NCBI GenBank assembly: GCA_910579305.1
Contig: CAJTTA010000021.1
Span: 1 to 33,423 of the forward strand
Direction of reading: 5' to 3'
Source of the DNA: an uncultured Muribaculaceae bacterium
GTDB lineage: Bacteria; Bacteroidota; Bacteroidia; Bacteroidales; Muribaculaceae
DNA length: 33,423 nucleotides
The stretch's first letter is position 1, and each line of letters begins with the position of its first letter. The notes under the pieces are model-generated. The model was not told the DNA's origin. It worked only from the letters and a program-made list of their open reading frames with translations, and made no database searches. The translations under genes and the position numbers were made by a program. Positions 1-8,949 of this stretch are shown here, in pieces.

Positions 1-55
1 GGCATACGCCAGCAGATTTACAGTCTGCCCCATTTGGCCACTCTGGTATTCGCCC
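1..55 (-). tRNA. tRNA-Tyr (anticodon GTA), 3' part outside window
   Basis: On the minus strand, positions 55 to 1 read as the 5' part of a tRNA. The acceptor 5' strand GGGCGAA lies at 55-49 and is followed by TA at positions 8-9. A D-arm with GTGGCC then leads to an anticodon stem GCAGA/TCTGC enclosing the loop CTGTAAA. The anticodon GTA (19-21) identifies tyrosine. The start of a long variable arm (GGC-GTAT-GCC) is visible at 10-1, as expected for bacterial tRNA-Tyr. The T arm, the 3' acceptor strand and any CCA lie beyond the left edge, so the gene is truncated by the window and not necessarily broken. A promoter lies directly upstream at 69-99. Confidence 0.9.
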
Positions 56-68
56 GATATTTATGCTG

Positions 69-99
69 CAAAGTTAGCACTTTTTTTTCATTCCACAAA
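69..99 (-). promoter_or_regulatory. Promoter of the tRNA-Tyr gene
   Basis: Read on the minus strand, TTTG (99-96), a 19-base spacer and TAACTTTG (76-69) match the Bacteroidota primary-sigma consensus TTTG-N19-21-TAnnTTTG exactly. The predicted transcription start is a few bases 5' of the tRNA, leaving almost no leader. Confidence 0.75.
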
Positions 100-206
100 A
101 TAATTGCCTCACTTTATTTCGCAACAGACACCACACACACCAAAACCTGAATGACACCTCTGCCTACAATGGCAATATTCTTATTGCTTATAGTTATCTA
201 TATAGA

Positions 207-1538
<1,332 letters not shown>

Positions 1539-1652
1539 AGTTGTGTTTACTTTATAAGTAATTAGTTTATATTCAATTCTTTGCACAGAGGATTCAAGCA
1601 GCAGATGCCACCTGAACCAAGCGCACATCGCCCCTCAAGGGGAAATACGGCG

Positions 1653-1683
1653 TAAAATTACAGCTAATTTTGCATACCACAAA
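1653..1683 (-). promoter_or_regulatory. Probable promoter of the inositol-3-phosphate synthase gene
   Basis: On the minus strand TTTG (1683-1680), 19 bases and TAATTTTA (1660-1653) approximate the Bacteroidota consensus, with the last G of the -7 box replaced by A. The leader to ATG 1538 would be about 105 bases. It contains a small hairpin, CCCC-TCAA-GGGG in plus-strand reading, at 1631-1642. Confidence 0.5.
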
Positions 1684-1822
1684 GAAATTTAAAGATAAAT
1701 TCAGAATCCCAATTGTGAAACTTTGTTAATACGGGCCATATTTAACGAATTTATCTTAAAATCCAAGTATTGAATAAATTTTTAGTTAAAAACATTCAAC
1801 AGGGCTACTTGCGGTCTCTACT

Positions 1823-3274
1823 TCATATTTCTTCCTGAGACTGCTCTTGAGGTGCGGAAATTTCAACAGGTGTTTCGGTCGGTGAGGCCGGCTGAGGCGC
1901 CGGCTCTTTCTTGGCCGGTTGCGGATCATGCGTTGCTTCAGGCGCTTCTTTGGCCGGAGCCGAGGCGCTGACACCGCGAAGCATTTGCTCGATCTTGGCT
2001 GCTGCCGAACCGCTGTAAGCATTGAAGATATTAAATGCCATCACCACATCGGTAATCTTATTGTCTCTCACATATGCCTGTAGATTCCCTATAAAATAAC
2101 GGAAGTCTATGACATGCACCTGCTCAAACGAGCCGAACAGATATCCCGGTATGGCATTGCCGAAACTATCTTTGATTATAAGCACTCTGCGACCATTCTG
2201 CACATGCGTATCCACTTTCACTGTCGCCATATCCGTACCCATGAATGTGCAGTAGGCAGCTCCGCTGCCATCCTTGAAGGTCTTGAAATATGTGCCCTGG
2301 TGCGGCGCGCTCTTGCCGGTGACTCTGAAGTCTTTGTCTACATTATATATTATATAGGTTGTAGAGTATCCTGCCTGACGCGGAGTGTAATATACAAAAT
2401 CCTCAGGAGCTTTCTTTACATTTATATCCTTGGAATAGCCGTACATCGTACCTACAAATCCGTGAACCACTTTACGGTCAAACTCCTTTAGATCCGGAAC
2501 ATGAACACCTGCCACCTGCGCGAGCTTACGGGCGGCATAGTATGCGCCAAGCGGCGCCCAGTGATGGTCGGTGCGCAGGAAAATCGGCTCTTCGGCGTGT
2601 ATGCCAAGAGTTGTATGTACATCAACTTCTCTGACTCCCGGGTCAAGCTGTGAGTGTATATTTTTTATGGTCGCAAGCTGGGAGCGGGTACGATCCTTTA
2701 CCTTATTCGGACAATAATATTCTATTGAAGTAGGGATGATCATACAATAGACGTTGACTCCGGAACCGAAAGTCTTCTTAAGATGGTTGGCTGTGGCGGC
2801 ATATGAGGACTTACCTGAGCCGGAACCGCCATATACCATCATCGCCCTTACGTCGGGCCCTGAACCGGCAACTATTATGCCCTTGGAGGCTATGCGTGCA
2901 GTGCCGTCATCAAGAGCGACATCGGGCATTGAGGCAGCGTCCTCTCCGTCAAGACCGGGCACCACGTCGGCACCTCCGGCCGCATCGGCGTGGAATGCCA
3001 CTGCATCCTCTCCTCCGCGATGCATAGCGAGCATATCTTTGAAGTTCATATGCGCTTCCATGAAGGTGTCTCTATAGGGCTCGCTGTCGGAGAACCATGT
3101 GGAGACATCTGCTGTGAATGAGCCATCGAAAAGTCGCTCCCACGTAAATTCGGGGAATGTGGCAAGCTCCCTCTTCTCAAGAGTGGAGAATGTGCTTCGG
3201 GGCATGAATACAAATATAGCCGCAAGTGAGAAGAAGGCAAGGCCGGTAAGAAGAAGAAATATCTTGTGTCTCAT
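1823..3274 (-). CDS. DHHW-family protein (AlgJ/AlgX-like partner of an MBOAT O-acyltransferase)
   Basis: A 483-residue protein with one N-terminal membrane anchor or signal segment (residues 4-24), predicted to act outside the inner membrane. The name-giving motif is visible at residues 236-239 in FLRTDHHWAPLGAYYA. A second family-typical stretch, LIIKDSFGNAIPGYLFG, carries a candidate SGNH-like serine. Such proteins complete acyl, usually acetyl, transfer to exported polysaccharides after an MBOAT protein moves the acyl group across the membrane. The start ATG overlaps the stop of the MBOAT gene by one base (TGATG), which argues for coupled translation. The last ~50 residues form a Pro/Ala/Glu-rich tail. 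Residues 149-156 (GGSGSGKS) happen to fit a P-loop. The polymer that is modified cannot be told from the window. Confidence 0.85.
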   Translation of the reverse strand: MRHKIFLLLTGLAFFSLAAIFVFMPRSTFSTLEKRELATFPEFTWERLFDGSFTADVSTWFSDSEPYRDTFMEAHMNFKDMLAMHRGGEDAVAFHADAAGGADVVPGLDGEDAASMPDVALDDGTARIASKGIIVAGSGPDVRAMMVYGGSGSGKSSYAATANHLKKTFGSGVNVYCMIIPTSIEYYCPNKVKDRTRSQLATIKNIHSQLDPGVREVDVHTTLGIHAEEPIFLRTDHHWAPLGAYYAARKLAQVAGVHVPDLKEFDRKVVHGFVGTMYGYSKDINVKKAPEDFVYYTPRQAGYSTTYIIYNVDKDFRVTGKSAPHQGTYFKTFKDGSGAAYCTFMGTDMATVKVDTHVQNGRRVLIIKDSFGNAIPGYLFGSFEQVHVIDFRYFIGNLQAYVRDNKITDVVMAFNIFNAYSGSAAAKIEQMLRGVSASAPAKEAPEATHDPQPAKKEPAPQPASPTETPVEISAPQEQSQEEI

Positions 3275-4746
3275 CAGAATCTTGTGTATAGAAAAGCATT
3301 GTTAGTGGCGCCTATGAGCAATGTCACGCTCAGAAGGAGAATCAACACGCCTCCTGCCACTTTAGCAGAAGTGGAGATACCGGCATGCAGCATGGTATGG
3401 GCCGGTATCAGACGTTCATGTGCCGTGGCTATCCATGAGCGTACAGGCATGCAGAATAGTATTGCGGAAATCCAAAGCCAGAAATTATCGAAGATCGCGG
3501 CTTCGGTCTCAAAATTCCAGTGTCCGCTATTGCCGGCACCGACAAGTGTGGTGAAGAAGTGCGTCATCGCGCCCATGGCGTCGAAATAGAAAATGCCCCA
3601 CCCCACCACTACTATGAGCAGCGCATAGACGTGCAGCAAAGGAGCAGGAATACGCTTCTGCAATGGAATAATCGTGAATTTCTCTACAAAAATAATGAGT
3701 CCGAAATAAAGTCCCCATATTATAAAGTTCCAACTGGCTCCATGCCACATACCAGTGAGCATCCACACCACTAATATATTGAGCCACTGCCTACGGCGAT
3801 TTCCTCCGAGCGGGATATAGACGTAGTCTCTGAAGAAGGATCCGAGCGACATGTGCCAGCGACGCCAGAAATCGGTGATGCTGTTGCAGCAATAAGGATG
3901 ATTGAAATTTTCGGGAAAATGGAAGCCCATGCAACGCCCCATGCCTATGGCCATGTCGGAATAACCGGAGAAATCAAAATAAATCTGGAATGTGAAGGCC
4001 AGAATTCCCACCCATGCGCCCGAAGTTGTGAGCGAACCGAGTCCGTCTGAAAGAAAATGTGTGGCTATTTCTCCGAGCTGATTGGCAAGAATCACCTTTT
4101 TGCCAAGACCGATAAGGAAGCGGAACGCCCCTTCGGCCACATCCTCATGCGTGGCACGGCGTGTGTTGATCTCCTTCTCCACTGTGCCGTAACGCACTAT
4201 GGGGCCTGCTATGAGCTGAGGGAACATCGATATATAGAGCAGCAGAGAGAAATAACTCTTCTGCGGCTTTGAATCAGAGCGATATACATCTACAAGGTAG
4301 CTTAGACTCTGAAATATGTAAAAACTTATGCCTATGGGGAGTCCTATTTCGGGAACATCCACCGGCACTCCTATATCCTGCAATATACCGGCCAGAAAGC
4401 CTGTGTACTTATATGTGCCGAGTATAAAAAGATTGAGAGCCACGCCGGTTATCAGTGCGGGCTTGCGGGTCTTGGGATGCATCATCATAATGCGCCCCAC
4501 TATGTAATTCATCAGCACTGCGACAAGCATGAGCATCACATAGACAGGCTCGCCCCATGAGTAAAACAGAAGCGAGAAGACTATGAGCACCACATTGCGG
4601 GCAGGATGAGTAGCAGACAGAGCTTCTTCAGGGAGTGCCGGAGAGCGGCGCCTGTTGACAGTTGTGTCGATGAATGATGCCAGCCTATATAGGATAATGA
4701 ATGCCGGCAGAAAGACAAAAAGAAAAAATAAGTCGGAAAAGACCAT
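3274..4746 (-). CDS. MBOAT-family O-acyltransferase (AlgI/DltB-like)
   Basis: A polytopic inner-membrane protein of 490 residues, the usual AlgI length. The MBOAT core is clear: the DFSGYSDMAIGMGRCMGF stretch (about 258-275), FWRRWHMSLGSFFRDYVYIP (about 293-312) and TGMWHGASWNFIIWG, whose His335 is the conserved catalytic histidine. Family knowledge: these proteins transfer acyl groups from a cytoplasmic donor across the membrane to a periplasmic partner or polymer. The downstream DHHW gene, coupled by a one-base overlap, is the obvious partner. It lies 29 bases after the DUF695-like gene at the end of the run that begins with sufB. The substrate is unknown. Confidence 0.92.
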   Translation of the reverse strand: MVFSDLFFLFVFLPAFIILYRLASFIDTTVNRRRSPALPEEALSATHPARNVVLIVFSLLFYSWGEPVYVMLMLVAVLMNYIVGRIMMMHPKTRKPALITGVALNLFILGTYKYTGFLAGILQDIGVPVDVPEIGLPIGISFYIFQSLSYLVDVYRSDSKPQKSYFSLLLYISMFPQLIAGPIVRYGTVEKEINTRRATHEDVAEGAFRFLIGLGKKVILANQLGEIATHFLSDGLGSLTTSGAWVGILAFTFQIYFDFSGYSDMAIGMGRCMGFHFPENFNHPYCCNSITDFWRRWHMSLGSFFRDYVYIPLGGNRRRQWLNILVVWMLTGMWHGASWNFIIWGLYFGLIIFVEKFTIIPLQKRIPAPLLHVYALLIVVVGWGIFYFDAMGAMTHFFTTLVGAGNSGHWNFETEAAIFDNFWLWISAILFCMPVRSWIATAHERLIPAHTMLHAGISTSAKVAGGVLILLLSVTLLIGATNNAFLYTRF

Positions 4747-4775
4747 GATGTCAGTAGGAAATGGACAGTGATAGT

Positions 4776-5213
4776 TTAGTCATCCGATGGATGAATATAA
4801 GTAAGTTCACGCATCTCGGCATATTCATGCCATTCGGGATCTCGTTCCGCAGAAATGCGCACTGGTAGAAGAGGCAGATCCTTCCATGCCAGATTGATTA
4901 TGGACTGAAAAATTGATGTGCTCTTTGCATACAGGATCCATGTACGTTCTCCGGCTCCCGTATAAATTCCGGTGAGCACCGCACCCTTGTTGCGGGATAA
5001 CATGGCCTTGAGTGCCGTATCGGCCTGTTCCATTAGATCCTGGATCTCTACAGGCGGCATGCCGCCTCCCTCATATGGCCATGACAATTCTATGCGATCC
5101 TTATACTTGCCGCTTTCTCTATATACATCCAATGCATCGCGGCCGGTGACCATAATTGTTTCGCCGCCCGGGCCTTCAGCCGGGGCTGTCCACCAGATAC
5201 CTTCTTTAGCCAT
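4776..5213 (-). CDS. Small conserved protein, DUF695-like
   Basis: A 145-residue soluble protein with no signal peptide or membrane segment. It has a basic-aromatic N-terminus (KEGIWWTAP), a central RIELSWPYEGGGMPP, then AVLTGIYTGAGERTWILYAKS and a C-terminal ERDPEWHEYAEM. This order (an 'ieisW.Y' strand, a 'vlvGi.T..G.R...Y' strand and a 'D.eW..Y' end) resembles DUF695. No reaction is known to me for that family. The gene begins one base after the stop of the DUF2027/Smr gene (stop 5217-5215, ATG 5213-5211), so it is very probably co-translated. The family call is inference from pattern; the gene itself is well supported by packing. Confidence 0.65.
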   Translation of the reverse strand: MAKEGIWWTAPAEGPGGETIMVTGRDALDVYRESGKYKDRIELSWPYEGGGMPPVEIQDLMEQADTALKAMLSRNKGAVLTGIYTGAGERTWILYAKSTSIFQSIINLAWKDLPLLPVRISAERDPEWHEYAEMRELTYIHPSDD

Positions 5214-5214
5214 A

Positions 5215-6336
5215 TCAATGAATCGTTACAAGAGTTGCGCCGAAGCCGTATTCCCTGAAAGAAGCGTCCTGGAGCTCCGCCTTGGGATATTCCTTCTTAA
5301 GAAGATTTCTCACCGCCTGGCGCAGCACTCCGTCGCCTTTGCCATGAATGAAGACTATCTTCTGGCCCACACGGAGGGCATGACGGTTCATCTCCTTGCG
5401 CACGGCATCGAGCTGCACCTGCATCATGGCCGAATTGTCAAGTCCGGAAGTAGAATCAAGTAGCTCTCCTATGTGCAGATCTACCTCTTGCAAAGGCAGG
5501 AGCACATGGGGATTATCCTTCCGGCCTTGCTTCTTCTTGCGGGCAGGAGAGTTCTTCACCGGTTCCGAAGTTCCCGCGCCATAGGCCTCGGCAAGCTGTG
5601 CGAGCGGAGCCTCAAGAGACTGGCACGGCACATCGTCAGTCACCAACGGGATTTCCAGCACCGGAGAATCAAAATATTTCCCCGGGCGGAAGCAATGCAG
5701 CTTGTAGAACTTAGTGAGGTCAAGTTTGCGCTGCACGCTCACAGGCGCCTTGATCGCAAATTCTTTCCCCTTCTTAAAGGCTACGCACTGCAAGGCCACC
5801 CTTTCAAGCGAGGGGAGCTCTTCGTGAGTGAATGTGGCGAGATCAAGCACCATATTTGGTTCCAGTGTACCTTCATATGCAAGTGTCCATCCGGGCGCAG
5901 AAGCGCCGCGAGTAAGGAACGCTAAAGACATATAATAATTGGAATCATTCACAAGCACTGCCGCGAAAGATGTCTGCGACAAGCGCTTTGCATCGACAGG
6001 CTCAAAGGCCAGCACCAGGGAGATTTTTTCTCCGTGAGCAGTCTCCTCCACCGGCAATTCGGGTGCAGGTTCGGCTTTCACTTCCTTTGTGAGAACCGCG
6101 CTGGCGCGCTGCTCATGGTCTCTTGCCTTTACGGCATCCACCGCACTTTGGTCAAACATAAGCCTGGCACTGTTGTCAGGCTTGCCGTGTCCGGCCGGAA
6201 GCACCACAACGAGTTCACTTACAAGCATCGGAGTCTCGAATCCGTCTTCCTCCACATAGGCTATTTTGCCGTCAATACGTGTAATCTTACCTCCGCCCAC
6301 AGCGTTGAGGTAACGCACTGTATCACCTTTCTGCAT
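5215..6336 (-). CDS. DUF2027 / Smr-domain protein (MutS2-like)
   Basis: A 373-residue cytosolic protein. The N-terminal ~45 residues (KGDTVRYLNAVGGGKITRID) form the small SH3-like start seen in DUF2027 proteins. A beta-rich middle follows (about 100-235), then a basic linker ARKKKQGRK (265-273) and a C-terminal Smr domain. Smr signatures are VDLHIGEL (DLH at 286-288) and HGKGDGVLR (331-339). Smr domains act as nicking nucleases or RNA/DNA-binding modules. The glycine of the usual LDLHG is displaced here (DLHIG), so catalysis is not assured. The start overlaps the phoH stop by one base (TAATG). It is not MutS2 itself, since the ATPase core is absent. Confidence 0.85.
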   Translation of the reverse strand: MQKGDTVRYLNAVGGGKITRIDGKIAYVEEDGFETPMLVSELVVVLPAGHGKPDNSARLMFDQSAVDAVKARDHEQRASAVLTKEVKAEPAPELPVEETAHGEKISLVLAFEPVDAKRLSQTSFAAVLVNDSNYYMSLAFLTRGASAPGWTLAYEGTLEPNMVLDLATFTHEELPSLERVALQCVAFKKGKEFAIKAPVSVQRKLDLTKFYKLHCFRPGKYFDSPVLEIPLVTDDVPCQSLEAPLAQLAEAYGAGTSEPVKNSPARKKKQGRKDNPHVLLPLQEVDLHIGELLDSTSGLDNSAMMQVQLDAVRKEMNRHALRVGQKIVFIHGKGDGVLRQAVRNLLKKEYPKAELQDASFREYGFGATLVTIH

Positions 6337-7316
6337 TATTCTTCCTTTTTAAGTTCTTTTCCAGCCTGAGCCATATCTGCAGCCTCACGCTGCTCATATG
6401 CATCCACTATGCGCTGAACGAGGGGATGCCTCACAATATCTTTCTTCTCATACTCTATGCGTCCTATTCCCTTCACGCCTTTCAGCACCGAGAGAGCCTG
6501 CAAGAGACCGGAACGAGTGTGTCGCGGCAAGTCGATCTGTGTCACATCACCCGTTATCACCATCTTGCCGTTCATGCCAAGTCGGGTGAGAAACATTTTC
6601 ATCTGGTGGGTGGTGGTGTTCTGAGCCTCATCCAGTATTATCACAGCGTCGTTGAGCGTGCGGCCGCGCATGAATGCAAGTGGAGCTATCTGAATTGTGC
6701 CGCTCTCCATATACTCCTTGAGCTTTATCGCCGGCAGCATATCCTCCAAAGCATCATACAACGGCTGTAGATAAGGGTCTATCTTGTCCTTCATGTCACC
6801 GGGAAGGAACCCGAGTTTCTCACCTGCCTCCACTGCCGGGCGCGACAAGATTATGCGCCTCGCCTCTCTGTTCTTGAGAGCGGCCACAGCCAGAGCTATC
6901 GCTATGTAGGTCTTGCCTGTGCCGGCCGGCCCGAGGGCAAAAGTAAGGTCATTGGTCTTGAACGATTCCACCATGCGTGCCTGATTGGCATTGCGGGGAG
7001 CTATCGGCTTGCCGTTCTGTCCGAATATTATGACTCCGTCGGCGTTCTTTGCACGCGGGGGATCCCCCTTCACGATGTCAATGATCACATCCTCTGTAAG
7101 AGAGCCGTATTTCACGGCATACGCTTCTATCTGCTTGAGCTTAGCCTCAAAATCAGCCGTCTCGCTGTCTTCGCCTATCACCTTTACCACATTGCCGCGC
7201 GCAGCCATGCGCAGTTTAGGAAACAGATTGCGTATAAGCGATATATTACAGTTATTGACCCCGTAGAACACATGTGGATCTACTTCATCAATTATTACAA
7301 TCCTTTCGTTCATCAT
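6336..7316 (-). CDS. PhoH-like ATPase
   Basis: A 326-residue cytosolic protein of the PhoH/PhoL type. A short N-terminal domain precedes the ATPase core. Walker A is GPAGTGKT (129-136), Walker B is VIILDEAQN (225-233), and the characteristic GEKLGFLPGDMKDKIDPYL (165-183) and TRLGMNGKMVITGD segments are present. The family is linked to RNA metabolism, translation and stress, but its biochemical role is poorly defined. Two ATGs stand side by side (7316 and 7313). The upstream AAAGGAGAA gives better spacing to the second, so the true N-terminus may be one residue shorter. It lies 7 bases after the sufB stop. Confidence 0.92.
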   Translation of the reverse strand: MMNERIVIIDEVDPHVFYGVNNCNISLIRNLFPKLRMAARGNVVKVIGEDSETADFEAKLKQIEAYAVKYGSLTEDVIIDIVKGDPPRAKNADGVIIFGQNGKPIAPRNANQARMVESFKTNDLTFALGPAGTGKTYIAIALAVAALKNREARRIILSRPAVEAGEKLGFLPGDMKDKIDPYLQPLYDALEDMLPAIKLKEYMESGTIQIAPLAFMRGRTLNDAVIILDEAQNTTTHQMKMFLTRLGMNGKMVITGDVTQIDLPRHTRSGLLQALSVLKGVKGIGRIEYEKKDIVRHPLVQRIVDAYEQREAADMAQAGKELKKEE

Positions 7317-7323
7317 TTCTCCT

Positions 7324-8766
7324 TTAGCCTACGGAACCTTCAAGCGTTACTTGCAGAAGCTTTTGTGCCTCTACGGCAAATTCCATGGGAAGTTTATTCA
7401 TCACCTCCTTGGCATAACCGTTGACTATGAGGCCCACGGCTTCTTCGGTAGGTATGCCTCTCTGATTGCAATAGAAGATCTGCTCCTCGTTGATTTTACT
7501 TGTAGTGGCCTCGTGCTCCACAGTGGAGCTTTCATTCTGCACATCAATATATGGGAAGGTATGCGCACCGCAGTCAGGCCCCATGAGCAGGGAGTCACAT
7601 TGAGTGAAATTCCGGCAGCCCTCGGCTCCGCGCGCGACTTTGACTTCTCCGCGATAGGCATTCTGGCTGTGTCCGGCGCTAATGCCTTTGCTTACTATCG
7701 TAGAACGTGACCCGCGTCCGATGTGTATCATTTTGGTGCCGGTGTCTGCCTGCTGGTAATTATTAGTCACGGCCACGGAGTAAAACTCACCCACACTCTC
7801 ATCGCCCTTAAGCACGCATGAGGGATATTTCCAGGTTATAGCTGAACCTGTCTCCACCTGTGTCCAGCTCACCTTTGAGCGATGACCGCGGCATAAGGCT
7901 CTCTTGGTCACGAAATTATATATGCCGCCACGCCCTTCGCGATCGCCGGCATACCAATTCTGCACGGTAGAATACTTGACTTCGGCCCTTTCCTCGGCTA
8001 TGATCTCCACTATGGCGGCATGCAGCTGATTCTCATCGCGCATGGGGGCTGTGCAGCCCTCAAGATAGCTTACATAGGCATCATCATCGGCTACTATGAG
8101 TGTACGCTCAAACTGCCCGGTGCCCGAAGCGTTAATGCGAAAATAGGTGCTGAGCTCCATAGGGCAGCGCACCCCTTTGGGAATATACACGAATGACCCA
8201 TCGCTGAAGACTGCCGAGTTCAACGCCGCATAGAAATTATCGCGATAGCCCACTACGCTTCCCAGATATCTTTTCACGAGATCGGGATATTCTCTCACTG
8301 CCTCTGAAAAGGAGCAGAAAATCACGCCCAGCTCGGCAAGTTTCTCTCTATGTGTGGTCTTCACGCTCACGGAGTCCATCACTGCATCCACAGCGACTCC
8401 GGCCAGATGCTTCTGTTCCTCCAGCGAAATACCGAGCTTGGAGAACGTGGCAAGCAATTCGGGATCCACCTCATCAAGGCTTTTCTTCTTTTCCGCAGAT
8501 TTAGGCGCCGCATAATAGCTGATAGCCTGAAAATCGATGGGCGGTATATTCAGATGCGCCCACTGCGGGGGAGTCAGCGTCTGCCAGTATCTGAATGCTT
8601 TCAATCGAAACTCCAGGAGCCATTCCGGTTCCCCTTTCCTGGCTGATATCAAGCGGATAACATCTTCCGAGAGACCGGGAGGCACCACATCTGTATCTAT
8701 GGCAGAGGTAAAACCATATTTATAGTCGCCGCTCGTAGCGGCATCGATTATATTCTTATTGTTCAT
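7324..8766 (-). CDS. sufB: Fe-S cluster assembly scaffold protein SufB
   Basis: SufB is the scaffold component of the SufBC2D complex that builds Fe-S clusters from SufS/SufE-derived sulfur. The 480-residue protein matches the family length. It shows characteristic stretches: YFRINASGTGQFERTLIVAD, YLEGCTAPMRDENQLHAAIV, VQNWYAGDREGRGGIYNFVT and the C-terminal ATTSKINEEQIFYCNQRG. ATG 8766 was chosen because it begins MNNKNIIDAA; the 13 residues of the longer frame would come from the GC-rich leader. sufC, sufD and sufS do not follow, since the next gene is phoH. A -7-like TAACTTTG lies at 8820-8813. Confidence 0.95.
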   Translation of the reverse strand: MNNKNIIDAATSGDYKYGFTSAIDTDVVPPGLSEDVIRLISARKGEPEWLLEFRLKAFRYWQTLTPPQWAHLNIPPIDFQAISYYAAPKSAEKKKSLDEVDPELLATFSKLGISLEEQKHLAGVAVDAVMDSVSVKTTHREKLAELGVIFCSFSEAVREYPDLVKRYLGSVVGYRDNFYAALNSAVFSDGSFVYIPKGVRCPMELSTYFRINASGTGQFERTLIVADDDAYVSYLEGCTAPMRDENQLHAAIVEIIAEERAEVKYSTVQNWYAGDREGRGGIYNFVTKRALCRGHRSKVSWTQVETGSAITWKYPSCVLKGDESVGEFYSVAVTNNYQQADTGTKMIHIGRGSRSTIVSKGISAGHSQNAYRGEVKVARGAEGCRNFTQCDSLLMGPDCGAHTFPYIDVQNESSTVEHEATTSKINEEQIFYCNQRGIPTEEAVGLIVNGYAKEVMNKLPMEFAVEAQKLLQVTLEGSVG

Positions 8767-8780
8767 ATACGTATTAACGC

Positions 8781-8820
8781 GTGAGCGCGCGCAAAGTCTC
8801 GGCACGTGAGCGCAAAGTTA
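8781..8820 (-). promoter_or_regulatory. Possible sufB promoter with a duplicated word
   Basis: The minus strand carries a -7-type TAACTTTG at 8820-8813, but I see no matching TTTG at the proper distance. The plus-strand word GTGAGCGC(GCGC)AAAGT occurs twice, at 8781-8797 and 8806-8818. A duplicated word over the putative start region could be an operator or a local duplication. Confidence 0.35.
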
Positions 8821-8937
8821 GCAAAAAAGGCTGAAATAACCTGAACTCGCTCCACAAAAGATTATAAATCCACACATTCTCCGTCGCACACAGCGCCACC
8901 GGTCTCTTCCTCTATTTTTTGCATCGGATATTCTTCG

Positions 8938-8945
8938 TATATTTG
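8938..8945 (+). promoter_or_regulatory. -7 element immediately before the DUF6056-like gene
   Basis: TATATTTG at 8938-8945 fits the -7 consensus TAnnTTTG, and a T-rich stretch (8915-8921, ending TTTG) stands where a -33 element might be. The ATG begins only four bases after the box, so a transcript from here would have essentially no leader. Confidence 0.4.
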
Positions 8946-8949
8946 CGCC

